A program made the position numbers and the translations under genes. The notes under the pieces are model-generated. The model saw only the letters and a program-made list of their open reading frames with translations. It was not told the origin of the DNA and did no database searches. From contig MGYJ01000001.1 of the NCBI GenBank assembly GCA_001801685.1, forward strand, positions 1 through 55,213: a DNA stretch of 55,213 nt, read 5' to 3'. This DNA is from Gammaproteobacteria bacterium RIFCSPHIGHO2_12_FULL_63_22 (lineage in GTDB: Bacteria > Pseudomonadota > Gammaproteobacteria > Xanthomonadales > Xanthomonadaceae). Positions 25,649 to 34,522 of this stretch are shown in pieces; the first letter of the stretch is position 1, and each line of letters begins with the position of its first letter.

Positions 25649-27532
25649 ATGACCCTGCCCTCGCACAAATTCGATGTCATCGTGATTGGTGGCGGCCACG
25701 CCGGCACCGAGGCGGCGCTTGCCTCCGCCCGGGCGGGTGCGCGCACGCTCTTGCTCACGCACAGCATCGAAACCGTCGGCCAGATGAGCTGCAACCCGGC
25801 CATCGGCGGCATCGGCAAGGGCCATCTGGTGAAGGAGATCGATGCCCTGGGCGGCGCGATGGCGCATGCCGCGGACGTCGCCGGTATCCAGTGGCGGACC
25901 TTGAATGCTTCGAAGGGTCCGGCCGTGCGGGCGACCCGCGCACAGGCCGACCGCGCCCTGTACAAGGCGGCGATCCGCCGCATCGTCGAAGCACAGCCCA
26001 ACCTGTCCCTGTTCCAGCAAGCGGTGGATGACATCGTCATCGACGCGGGCGAGGTGCGTGGCGTGCTTACGCAATCGGGCCTGCGTTTCGACGCCACCGC
26101 CGTGGTGCTGACCGCGGGCACGTTCCTGGCCGGCCGCATCCATGTCGGGCTGAGCCAGCACGACGGCGGTCGGGCCGGCGATCCGCCGGCGACGACGCTG
26201 GCGCATCGACTGCGCGAAGGCCCGTTCTCGGTGGCGCGGCTCAAGACAGGTACGCCGCCGCGGATCGACGGCCGCAGCATCGACTATTCGCAACTGGCCG
26301 AACAAGCCGGCGACCAGCCGATTCCCGGTTTCAGTTTCCTGGCCACGCCGGACCGCCATCCGCGCCAGGTCTCGTGCTGGATCACCCATACCAGCGAGCG
26401 TACCCACGACATCATCCGCGGCGGGCTCGACCGGTCGCCGATGTATTCCGGCACCATCGAAGGCATCGGCCCGCGTTACTGCCCGTCCATCGAGGACAAG
26501 GTGGTGCGCTTCGCCGACAAGGACTCGCACCAGATCTTCATCGAACCCGAAGGGCTCGACACCTACGAGGTGTATCCGAACGGCATCTCCACGTCCCTGC
26601 CGTTCGACGTGCAGCTGGCCCTGGTGCATTCGATCAGGGGCCTGGAAAACGCGCACGTGACGCGGCCCGGGTATGCCATCGAGTACGACTATTTCGATCC
26701 GCGCGGCCTGAAGTCCTCGCTGGAAACCAAGGCGGTGCAGGGCCTGTTCTTCGCCGGACAGATCAACGGCACCACGGGTTACGAAGAAGCGGCGGCGCAA
26801 GGATTGCTGGCCGGACTCAATGCCGCGCGCCACGTGCAGCAGCTGCCCGCCTGGAGCCCGCGTCGCGACGAAGCTTACCTGGGCGTGCTGGTGGACGACC
26901 TGGTCACGCACGGCACCACCGAGCCCTATCGCATGTTCACCTCGCGCGCCGAGTACCGCCTGCAGCTGCGCGAAGACAACGCCGATGCGCGCCTGACCCC
27001 GGTCGGCCACGACATGGGCCTGGTGGACGAAGCGCGCTGGGCCGCATTTTCCCGCAAGGCCGATGCGGTCGCTGCCGAGACGGGGCGCCTGGCCGCGATC
27101 TGGGCCGCCCCGAACGGCGCCCTCGCCAGCGAACTGGAGGCCAGCACCGGCGTCTGCCTGACCCGCGAAGCGACCGCCCTGGACCTGATGAAGCGGCCCG
27201 GGCTTGGTTACGCCGAACTGATGTCCCTGGCCAGCCTCGGCCCCGGCACGGATGACCCGAAAGTCGCCGAACAGGTAGAGATCAGCGTCAAATACGCAGG
27301 CTACGTGGATCGCCAACGAGACGACATCGCTCGCCAGCGGCGCCACGAAGACACCCGCTTCCCCGAGGACTTCAGTTTCCGGGGCATCCCCGGCCTGTCG
27401 GCGGAACTGCAGGGCAAGCTCGACTCGGTGCGGCCCGAAACCCTGGGCCAGGCCCAGCGGATTCCCGGCATGACCCCGGCCGCCCTGTCGCTGCTGCGCA
27501 TCCAGCTGGCCCGGCGTCGCCAGGTCGCCTGA
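25649..27532 (+). CDS. mnmG: tRNA uridine-5-carboxymethylaminomethyl modification enzyme, FAD subunit
   Basis: A 627-residue FAD-dependent subunit of the MnmE-MnmG complex, which modifies U34 of tRNAs that read two-codon-box codons. The Rossmann FAD motif is [12 protein letters not shown] (Gly14-Gly16). [23 protein letters not shown] is the family signature, and [22 protein letters not shown] and the C-terminal [15 protein letters not shown] are also characteristic. I chose the ATG at 25649 as the normal MnmG N-terminus, although the frame is open further upstream. The upstream space contains the candidate small RNA on the other strand. Confidence 0.98.
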   Translation: MTLPSHKFDVIVIGGGHAGTEAALASARAGARTLLLTHSIETVGQMSCNPAIGGIGKGHLVKEIDALGGAMAHAADVAGIQWRTLNASKGPAVRATRAQADRALYKAAIRRIVEAQPNLSLFQQAVDDIVIDAGEVRGVLTQSGLRFDATAVVLTAGTFLAGRIHVGLSQHDGGRAGDPPATTLAHRLREGPFSVARLKTGTPPRIDGRSIDYSQLAEQAGDQPIPGFSFLATPDRHPRQVSCWITHTSERTHDIIRGGLDRSPMYSGTIEGIGPRYCPSIEDKVVRFADKDSHQIFIEPEGLDTYEVYPNGISTSLPFDVQLALVHSIRGLENAHVTRPGYAIEYDYFDPRGLKSSLETKAVQGLFFAGQINGTTGYEEAAAQGLLAGLNAARHVQQLPAWSPRRDEAYLGVLVDDLVTHGTTEPYRMFTSRAEYRLQLREDNADARLTPVGHDMGLVDEARWAAFSRKADAVAAETGRLAAIWAAPNGALASELEASTGVCLTREATALDLMKRPGLGYAELMSLASLGPGTDDPKVAEQVEISVKYAGYVDRQRDDIARQRRHEDTRFPEDFSFRGIPGLSAELQGKLDSVRPETLGQAQRIPGMTPAALSLLRIQLARRRQVA

Positions 27533-27678
27533 GCTGCCCGCAGCCCGGTCCGTTGGCCCGTAGGGATACCGCCGCTCCATTCCCTATGGTATGGATTCGC
27601 GACTTGGTTTAATGTGTTCTTTACATTCGGCGGGGTTTCCGTCGAAGCACCATGCTTGGCTGCGGGGAGGGGGTGCCC

Positions 27679-27697
27679 GGTTCGTGCAAAACGAACC
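27679..27697 (+). other. Stem-loop in the leader of the autotransporter gene
   Basis: GGTTCGT-GCAAA-ACGAACC forms a 7-bp stem 59 bp before the start codon. It could be a leader hairpin or an operator half-site pair. No T-run follows. In the 223 bp between mnmG and the autotransporter I found no convincing sigma-70 promoter. Confidence 0.3.
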
Positions 27698-27755
27698 AGG
27701 CATTAGTCACCGGGCGGCGTGGTCGGTAGTTCAATCCGTCCTCAGGAGTTCCACC

Positions 27756-29801
27756 ATGCCCCGCACCAAACTTCTTGTCAGCGCACTTGCGCTCGCCCTG
27801 GGCGGCGTGTCCGTTGCCCAGGCGCAGAGCTTCTCTGGCGTCATCACTTTCGGCGACAGCCTGTCGGATGCCGGCAACGTCGCGCTGGTCGACGGCAATC
27901 CATTCACGCCGCCGGGCTCGAGCTTCACCACCAATCCCGATTCGGTCTATGCGGAAATCGTCGCGCAGGCGTTCGGCTTCACCGGCACCAATTCGCTGTC
28001 GGGTGGTAGCAACTACGCATACGGCGGCGCCTGCGCCCGCGCCAACGGCGCGACCTTCACTTGCGTCAACTCGCCGGGCAGCTTCTCGCTGACCACGCAG
28101 TTGGGCGGCTACCTCGCCGCCAATGGCGGCGCCGCCGACCCGAACGCGCTGTACATGATGTGGGGCGGCGCCAACGACATCTTCACCGCCGCGGGCAACC
28201 CGGCCACCGCGCAGCTCAACACCGGCATCGCCGCACAGACCATGGTCGGCCTGATCGGCGCGCTGCAAAACGCCGGCGCGCGCACGATTGTCGTATTCAA
28301 TCTCCCTGACCTGGGCCTGACCCCACTCAACGTCGGCACGCCCGGCCAGGCTGGCGCCACCGGCCTTGCCTTCGTTTACAACAGCACCTTCAACGCCGGC
28401 CTGGCAACCCTGGCCGACGGCATCGTGCCGATCAACACCTACCTGTTGATCAACGAAGTCGTGGCGTCGCCGTCCCTGTATGGCTTCACCAATGTCACCG
28501 GCACGGCCTGCGGCACGCTGTCGGGCTCATTGGCCTGCGGCCCAACCGGCGACCCGAACTACTTCTACCATTACGCCAACGGCAACAACGCAAGCTACCT
28601 GTTCGCCGACGGCGTGCATCCGTCCGGCGCCGCGCACGCGATGCTGGCCAGCGTCGTGTTGTCGACCTTGTCGGCCCCGGGTGAAGTGTCGATGGCCGGC
28701 GAAATTCCGCTGCAGGTTTACGACGACCAGAGCCGCACCATCAATCGCCAGATCTTCGGCGCCGGTGGCCGCGACGTCGGCACGACCAACGTGTACGGCG
28801 CCGTCAACATCGCTCGCCAGGAATTCGAAGCCTCGGCCAACACCAGCTCGATGGACAACGACCTGTTCTCGCTGACCTTTGGCGCCGATTTCCGTTCCAG
28901 CGAAACCTTCAGCTTCGGCGCCGCGGCTACCTTCGGCAGCTCCGACGGCGACGTTGGCGGCAGCAGCATCGAAAACAAGCAAGTGTTGTTGACCGGCTAT
29001 GCCGTCGGTCATTTCGGCAAGGGTTATGTCAGCGGCTCGATCACCGGCGGCAGCGCCAACCTCGACATCGTCCGCCACATCGCGCTCGGCCCGACCGTGC
29101 GTGATGAAGTCGGCAACACCAGCGCCACCCACACCGGTGCAGAACTCGGCGCCGGCTTCAGCTTCGGTGACGACAGCTTCCGCCACGGCCCGTTCGTCAG
29201 CGCTACCTGGCAGAAGGTCGATGTGCAGGGTTATGCCGAAGACGGCCTGCGCTCGACCGCGATGTACTTCAGCGACTTCAATCGCAAGTCCACCGTGGCA
29301 CGCATCGGTTACCAGGCCCAGGGCGACGCCGGCGGCTTCCAGCCCTTCGGCCGCGTGGCCTGGGCGCGTGACACCCAGGACCGCGTGACCCGCGTGCAGG
29401 CAGGCAGCAACACGATGAACGGCCACTTCACCCTGGACGGTTTCCCGGGTGCGGAAGACTGGATCGAAGCCGAGCTGGGCATGGAGTACGCCGTCAGCGA
29501 CAGCACCAATGTGTCGCTTAGCTACCGCGCCCGCCTGAGCGACGATACCCAGGACCTGAAGGCCTTCAACCTCGGCTTCCGCAAGGAGTTCGGCGCGGCC
29601 GCAGCCCCAGCGCCGGAGCCGGTGGTCGAGGAGGTCGTGCAGACCACCTGCGCGGACCTTGACGACGACAGCGATGGCGTCAACAACTGCAACGACAAGT
29701 GCCCGACCTCGCCGGCAGGCGAAGCGGTCGGCGCGGATGGTTGCCCGGTGCCGGCCGCAGAGCCGGAGCCGGTCATGGAGTCGAAGCCCTTCCGCAACTG
29801 A
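27756..29801 (+). CDS. GDSL esterase/lipase autotransporter with TSP3-like C-terminal tail
   Basis: A 681-residue exported protein; the ATG at 27756 follows CAGGAG and begins signal peptide MPRTKLLVSALALALGG...AQAQ. The passenger (about 25-370) is a GDSL hydrolase: block I FGDSLSDAGN (nucleophile Ser), block III GGAND, block V DGVHPSGAAH with Asp and His. A 12-stranded autotransporter barrel (about 385-610) ends in the strand AFNLGFRKEF. Normally the protein would stop there. Here about 70 more residues follow: an Ala/Pro/Glu linker, a Cys-rich calcium-binding-type repeat (DLDDDSDGVNNCNDKCP..., DGCPV) and a short tail. Predicted cell-surface esterase. Confidence 0.9.
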   Translation: MPRTKLLVSALALALGGVSVAQAQSFSGVITFGDSLSDAGNVALVDGNPFTPPGSSFTTNPDSVYAEIVAQAFGFTGTNSLSGGSNYAYGGACARANGATFTCVNSPGSFSLTTQLGGYLAANGGAADPNALYMMWGGANDIFTAAGNPATAQLNTGIAAQTMVGLIGALQNAGARTIVVFNLPDLGLTPLNVGTPGQAGATGLAFVYNSTFNAGLATLADGIVPINTYLLINEVVASPSLYGFTNVTGTACGTLSGSLACGPTGDPNYFYHYANGNNASYLFADGVHPSGAAHAMLASVVLSTLSAPGEVSMAGEIPLQVYDDQSRTINRQIFGAGGRDVGTTNVYGAVNIARQEFEASANTSSMDNDLFSLTFGADFRSSETFSFGAAATFGSSDGDVGGSSIENKQVLLTGYAVGHFGKGYVSGSITGGSANLDIVRHIALGPTVRDEVGNTSATHTGAELGAGFSFGDDSFRHGPFVSATWQKVDVQGYAEDGLRSTAMYFSDFNRKSTVARIGYQAQGDAGGFQPFGRVAWARDTQDRVTRVQAGSNTMNGHFTLDGFPGAEDWIEAELGMEYAVSDSTNVSLSYRARLSDDTQDLKAFNLGFRKEFGAAAAPAPEPVVEEVVQTTCADLDDDSDGVNNCNDKCPTSPAGEAVGADGCPVPAAEPEPVMESKPFRN

Positions 29802-29832
29802 TCGGGCTCGGGCCGCAGCGCGGCCTGGAATG

Positions 29833-29861
29833 AAAAACGCCACCTTCGGGTGGCGTTTTTT
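29833..29861 (+). terminator. Intrinsic terminator after the autotransporter gene
   Basis: The stem AACGCCACC / GGTGGCGTT closes on a stable TTCG tetraloop, is flanked by A-run and T-run, and lies 31 bp after the stop. The flanking A and T tracts extend the pairing, so it could work in both directions. Confidence 0.92.
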
Positions 29862-29947
29862 ATGCGGCCTTCACCACCTGGTCGCTATGAAGGGCGGTCA
29901 GCCCTGGCCGACAGGCTGTCAAAACGCCCTGAGCGGGACGAGCGGGG

Positions 29948-29976
29948 TTGAACAGCGGCGATTATGGGCGTATGTT
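29948..29976 (+). promoter_or_regulatory. Candidate sigma-70 promoter of the TonB-dependent receptor gene
   Basis: TTGAAC (29948-29953), 17-bp spacer, TATGTT (29971-29976); each box matches the consensus at four of six positions. It predicts a leader of about 120 nt before the receptor ATG. Apart from this and the upstream terminator, the 301-bp space between the two genes holds nothing I can identify; no Fur-box-like palindrome was seen. Confidence 0.45.
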
Positions 29977-30102
29977 AAAAATTGATTATGCGCGCCCGGA
30001 GAGGGGTAGCCGCCTCTTCTGCCGGTGCCAGGCGCCAGGCCGTTTTACCGTCGCGACAGAAACTATTCCAAAGAAGCAACTTAATTCAAGGGGAAGCATC
30101 CG

Positions 30103-32883
30103 ATGAAGAAGAAACTCATTGTCACCACGATCAGCAGCGCACTCGCGTTCTGGGCACTTTCCGCAACCGCGATGGCGCAGGACACCGCCGCCACGACTGA
30201 GGAAGAGGCCAAGAAAGCGGCCCAGCTCGAGAAAGTCGTCGTCACCGGTTCGCTGATCCCGCAGGCGCAGCAGGAAACCGCATCGCCGGTGACCACCATT
30301 ACCGCCGAGGACATCCAGAAGCAGGGCTATCGCAACGTCTCCGACGCCTTGCGCGCGCAGCCGCTGGCCACGGGCTCGGTGCAGGACAACCAGTTCACCA
30401 ACGGCTTCACCCCCGGCGCCACCACCATCAGCCTGCTCGGCCTGGATCCCGGCTTCACCCTGATCCTGCTCGACGGTCGTCCGCTCGCCGACTATCCGCT
30501 GCTCTACAACGGCCAGAGCAACATCACCGACCTGTCCACGATTCCGACGGCGATGGTCGAGCGCATCGACATCCTGCCGGGCAACCAGTCCGCCATCTAC
30601 GGTTCCGCAGCGATCGCCGGCGTCGTCAACATCATCCTGAAGAAGCGCCTCGAAGGCACGCAGATGAGCCTGCGCCTCGGTGGTTACGATGCGGGCGGCG
30701 GCGACAACCTGCGCTTCCAGCTGACCGGCGGCAAGACCTGGGATTCGCTCGACCTGACGTACGGCATGCAGTACTCGACCCAGGATGCGATGTTCGGCTA
30801 CCAGAACCCGTGGTACGACTCGACCAACGACAATCCCAACCCGAACGCACGCTTCGGTTCGCGCACTTTCATCATCCTCGACGGCTTCACCGGCCAGTAC
30901 ATCACGCCCACCGCCGAACAATGCGGACGCCTGTCCGAGAATTTCTACGGCACCACGCAGCTCGATTTCCGCCCCGGCTCCGGCACCTTCTGCGGCAGCC
31001 GATTTGAAGTCGGCAACACCAGCTTCCTCAACAAGGAAGACAGCATCAGCGGTTACATCAACGCCAACTGGACGATCAACAGCAACGCCGAGGCTTACGC
31101 CAGCCTGCTCTACAACGTGCATGAAACCACTGCCAGCAGCAGCTCGCGCTTCTGGGTGCCGGACGTCAATGGCAGCTTTGGTTACATCTGGGATGATCGC
31201 GATTTCTCGCTGAACCTCTACCAGCACATCTTCTCGCCCGAAGAAACCGGTGGCCCGCAGGAACAGATCCTGAAGTCGAAGTCCTTCAACTTCGCGGCCG
31301 GCGTGCGTGGCACCTTCGGCGAATCGACCTGGGACTACGACGCCTACTACAGCCGTTCGCAGTTCAACATCACCGATTCGCAGATGTGGCCGCTGACCAA
31401 CGACATCGAGGATTTCTTCCGCGACCAGTTCCTCGGCCCGCAGCTCGGCACCTATTACGGCTATCCGGTCTATCACCCTGACCAGGACGCCTACTACCAG
31501 TCGCTGACCCCGGATGAGTACGCCAGCTTCCTGGACGAGATCCGCACCAAGTCCACCACCTGGACGCACAACGTGAACTTCCAGGTGACCAACTCGGAAC
31601 TGTTCGAACTGCCGGCCGGTTTCGTCGGCATGGCGGCGCTGGTACAGGCCGGCCACCAGGTCTGGAACAACCCGACCGACCCGCGCGTGCTGGCCGGGGA
31701 TTTCTGGGGCATCACCGGTACGCAGGGCGCCGGCAAGCGCGACACCGCCGCGGTGGCCGTCGAATTCCGCGTGCCGATCTTCAGCACGCTGACCGCCAAC
31801 CTGTCGGCACGATACGACAAGTACAAGAACATCGATGCTGGCGACGATGCCCGGGCCACCTACAAGCTGGGCCTGGAATACCGTCCCACCGAGACCTTGC
31901 TGGTGCGCGGCAACTACGCCACCGCCTTCCGCGCGCCTGACATGTCCTACATCTACGCGGGCGACAGTGGCTTCTTCAGCAGCGCGACTGACTATTTCCG
32001 TTGCGAAGAAGCCGGCCAGAATCTCGAGACTTGCACATGGAACCCGGCCAACTTCCAGGGTCGCCGCATCGGCAACCCGGAGCTGAAGTCGATCACCGCC
32101 GAATCGTTCGGTTACGGCTTCGTCTGGTCGCCCAGCCGTCGCTTCGACCTGCGGGCTGATTACTACAACGTGTCGATCGACAATGAAGTGGCCGACCTTC
32201 CGGCCAGCCTGATCCTGTTCAACGAAAACGAATGCCGCCAGGGTCGGCAGGACATCAATTCGCCGTCCTGCCAGGACTTCATCTCGCGCGTTGACCGCAA
32301 CCCGCCGACCGGCTTCCAGCCCAACGCGATCCAGTTGATCCGCACCAACCCGGTCAACATCGCGTCCGAACGCGTCTCGGGCATCATCGCCGCGACGACG
32401 TTCCGTTGGGGCGGCGGTCGCAACGGCAACTTCGAGCTGGGCTTCAGCTACAACAACACGCTCAAGCACGAGTACACGCGCTTCCCCGGCGACCCGGTGA
32501 TCGACGTGCTGGGTTCTCCGACCTTCTCGAGCGAGTTCAAGACGGTGGCCAGCGGCGACTTCAGCTGGGAAATCGGCCGCTTCAACGCCAACGTGCATGG
32601 CACGCGCTACGGATCGACGCCAAACTACGCCGCGCAGCTCGGGCTGCCGGCCATCAATGGCACGCCGGCCGGTGACATCGCCCCGTACATGTTGTTCAAC
32701 CTCAACCTGGGCTATGAAGTCACCGACAACAGCAGGCTCGAGCTGACCGTCAACAACCTCGGCAACCGCAAGCCGCCGCAGGACCTCAGTTGGACGGCCT
32801 ATCCGTACTACAACATCTTCAATTACAACGGATATGGTCGCGCGTACTGGCTGCAGTACTCGATCGACTTCGCGCCCAAGTAA
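30103..32883 (+). CDS. TonB-dependent outer-membrane receptor
   Basis: A 926-residue receptor with signal peptide MKKKLIVTTISSALAFWAL..AMAQ. A short acidic/Lys-rich segment precedes the TonB-box-like KVVVTGSLIP. A plug domain follows (about 45-165: SPVTTITAEDIQKQGYRNVSDAL, LLDGRPLADYPL, VERIDILPGNQSAIYGSAAIAGVVNIILKK given here in part). The rest is a 22-stranded barrel with the late motif RGNYATAFRAPDMS. The long Asn/Tyr/Pro-rich loops and lack of a Fur site suggest an organic substrate rather than a siderophore, but this is a guess. The C-terminus is IDFAPK rather than a terminal Phe. AAGGGGA precedes the ATG. Confidence 0.93.
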   Translation: MKKKLIVTTISSALAFWALSATAMAQDTAATTEEEAKKAAQLEKVVVTGSLIPQAQQETASPVTTITAEDIQKQGYRNVSDALRAQPLATGSVQDNQFTNGFTPGATTISLLGLDPGFTLILLDGRPLADYPLLYNGQSNITDLSTIPTAMVERIDILPGNQSAIYGSAAIAGVVNIILKKRLEGTQMSLRLGGYDAGGGDNLRFQLTGGKTWDSLDLTYGMQYSTQDAMFGYQNPWYDSTNDNPNPNARFGSRTFIILDGFTGQYITPTAEQCGRLSENFYGTTQLDFRPGSGTFCGSRFEVGNTSFLNKEDSISGYINANWTINSNAEAYASLLYNVHETTASSSSRFWVPDVNGSFGYIWDDRDFSLNLYQHIFSPEETGGPQEQILKSKSFNFAAGVRGTFGESTWDYDAYYSRSQFNITDSQMWPLTNDIEDFFRDQFLGPQLGTYYGYPVYHPDQDAYYQSLTPDEYASFLDEIRTKSTTWTHNVNFQVTNSELFELPAGFVGMAALVQAGHQVWNNPTDPRVLAGDFWGITGTQGAGKRDTAAVAVEFRVPIFSTLTANLSARYDKYKNIDAGDDARATYKLGLEYRPTETLLVRGNYATAFRAPDMSYIYAGDSGFFSSATDYFRCEEAGQNLETCTWNPANFQGRRIGNPELKSITAESFGYGFVWSPSRRFDLRADYYNVSIDNEVADLPASLILFNENECRQGRQDINSPSCQDFISRVDRNPPTGFQPNAIQLIRTNPVNIASERVSGIIAATTFRWGGGRNGNFELGFSYNNTLKHEYTRFPGDPVIDVLGSPTFSSEFKTVASGDFSWEIGRFNANVHGTRYGSTPNYAAQLGLPAINGTPAGDIAPYMLFNLNLGYEVTDNSRLELTVNNLGNRKPPQDLSWTAYPYYNIFNYNGYGRAYWLQYSIDFAPK

Positions 32884-32922
32884 GGTCGACGGGCAAGGTC
32901 CCTCGGGATAGCGATTGGAAAG

Positions 32923-32949
32923 GAGCCGGCGATTGCCGGCTCTTTTTTT
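32923..32949 (+). terminator. Intrinsic terminator after the TonB-dependent receptor
   Basis: Perfect 8-bp stem GAGCCGGC / GCCGGCTC with loop GATT, followed by seven T, 39 bp after the stop codon. It separates the receptor from the convergent sulfotransferase gene. Confidence 0.95.
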
Positions 32950-32956
32950 GTGACGA

Positions 32957-34522
32957 CTAGCCCTGTTGCAACGCGCGTTGCAGCGGTTCCAGCTGCGCCT
33001 CGTAGCGCCGCCATTCCTGCAGCGACCGGGTGTGGATGGGCTCGCGGACCTGCGCGCTGCTCAGCGTCGCGACCGGCGCGGCATTGCGCGTCGTGTCCAC
33101 GCAGCCAGGCTCGAAGTCCAGGCCGCAATAATCGAACAGGGCGCGCGCAGTCGCATCGGTGTCCTGTACCAGGCCGGCATAGGCCACGTCGTGGATGGCG
33201 CCCGGCATCGCCTGGTGCCAGTGGTCCATCAGCCGGCGGTACTGCGCATGGTGCGCGGCCAGCGCATCGAGGTCATAGCTGTACGCAAACGCATCGCCGA
33301 ACAAGGCGCGATAGTTCGAGAAACACAGGTCCATCGGATCGCGCGACATGTGCACGATGCGCGCCTGCGGCAAGGCCAGGCGGATGAAGCCCGCCAGCAT
33401 GTAATTGGGCGGCAGCTTGTCCACGTACCAGCGCTTGCCGTTGGCGCGCCATTGGGTTTGCTCGAGATAGCGTCGGCCAAGTTCGGCGAAGTCGATCCGC
33501 GCGGCGCTGGCGACCAGTGCTTCGTCCAGCACGCGATGTCCGTGCAGGTCCGCCGTCCAGCGCCACTGCCGGGAAAAATCGGCAAGCTCGCCGGCCGGCG
33601 TCACTTGCGAATGATTGCCGAGGATGCGTTCGAGCAAGGTCGTGCCTGAACGCGGCATGCCGACGATGAAGATCGGCATCGGGCCTTCGAAGCGGTGCTC
33701 GCGCGCCTGCAGGAATTGCGGCGTGCAGCGTTCGATCACCGCATCGAACAGGCTTTGCTCGAGCTGCGGCTGGTGCTTCAGGCGCTCGTGCATCACGGCG
33801 TTCGCGCGCTGCAGCGCGGCCCAGGCTTCGTCATTGCGGCCCAGGTCTTCGAGTTCCTTGTACTGGGCGAATTCGAAACCGGCGTGGTCTTCGGTGCCGG
33901 CGGGCACTTCGGCCAGGCGCTGGCGAATGAAATCCAGGTGGTTGTCCTGCGCGGTCCACTTGCGCAACCGCGCCAGCGTGAGCGAGGCGCGGCCGAACGT
34001 CGGGCCCATGCGCAGGCAGGCCTCGAGTTCGCTTTCAGCCTCGCCGACGCGGCCATTGAACTGCAACTGGATCGCCCGGAAATAGCGGAAGTCGGGATTG
34101 TCGAAGCCCAGCGCACGCGCGCGATCCATCAGGGCGAGCGACTCTTCGTGCAGGCCCAGCCCCTGGTAGATATGCGCCAGGCCGGCCAGCGCCGGGGCAT
34201 TGCGGGTGCGCGCCACTTCCGGATGCGCCATGCAGGCGCGTGCGGCATTGATCTCGCCGACCTTCACCAGGCATTGCGCCACGCGGCAGATCATGTCGGC
34301 ATCGTCGGGCAAGGCAAACGCCGCGAACTTGGCTTGCTCCGCCGCGCCGCGAACACCGCCCTGCGCGAGCAGGACGCTGGCCAGCAACAGCCGTGCCGGG
34401 ATATGCCAGGGGGACAGCTCGACCAGTTTTTCGAACGACGCCTGCGCGGCGGGAAGGCGGCCAGCACGGATATGCTGCTGGCCCGATTCCCACAGTTGCC
34501 GCGCCGGGTCGGGGCGATTCAT
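32957..34522 (-). CDS. TPR-sulfotransferase
   Basis: A 521-residue protein with N-terminal tetratricopeptide repeats (about 1-250) and a C-terminal sulfotransferase domain. The 5'-phosphosulfate loop for PAPS is FIVGMPRSGTTLLERIL at about 285, and the 3'-phosphate motif is seen around HMSRDPMDLCFSNY. This architecture is common in Xanthomonadales, often as tyrosyl-protein sulfotransferase-like enzymes, but the acceptor is unknown. Its ATG overlaps the glyS stop (ATGA), so it is translated as the third gene of the glyQ-glyS operon, an unusual partner for a tRNA synthetase. Confidence 0.87.
   Translation of the reverse strand: MNRPDPARQLWESGQQHIRAGRLPAAQASFEKLVELSPWHIPARLLLASVLLAQGGVRGAAEQAKFAAFALPDDADMICRVAQCLVKVGEINAARACMAHPEVARTRNAPALAGLAHIYQGLGLHEESLALMDRARALGFDNPDFRYFRAIQLQFNGRVGEAESELEACLRMGPTFGRASLTLARLRKWTAQDNHLDFIRQRLAEVPAGTEDHAGFEFAQYKELEDLGRNDEAWAALQRANAVMHERLKHQPQLEQSLFDAVIERCTPQFLQAREHRFEGPMPIFIVGMPRSGTTLLERILGNHSQVTPAGELADFSRQWRWTADLHGHRVLDEALVASAARIDFAELGRRYLEQTQWRANGKRWYVDKLPPNYMLAGFIRLALPQARIVHMSRDPMDLCFSNYRALFGDAFAYSYDLDALAAHHAQYRRLMDHWHQAMPGAIHDVAYAGLVQDTDATARALFDYCGLDFEPGCVDTTRNAAPVATLSSAQVREPIHTRSLQEWRRYEAQLEPLQRALQQG

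Noticed and set aside
25178-27580. Long minus-strand open frame opposite mnmG
   Set aside because: mnmG is unmistakable on the plus strand; the minus frame lacks domains and also runs through the intrinsic terminator of the candidate small RNA.
29986-32598. Long minus-strand open frame opposite the TonB-dependent receptor gene
   Set aside because: The plus strand encodes a complete receptor with signal peptide, plug and barrel. The minus product has no motifs and is a codon-usage shadow.
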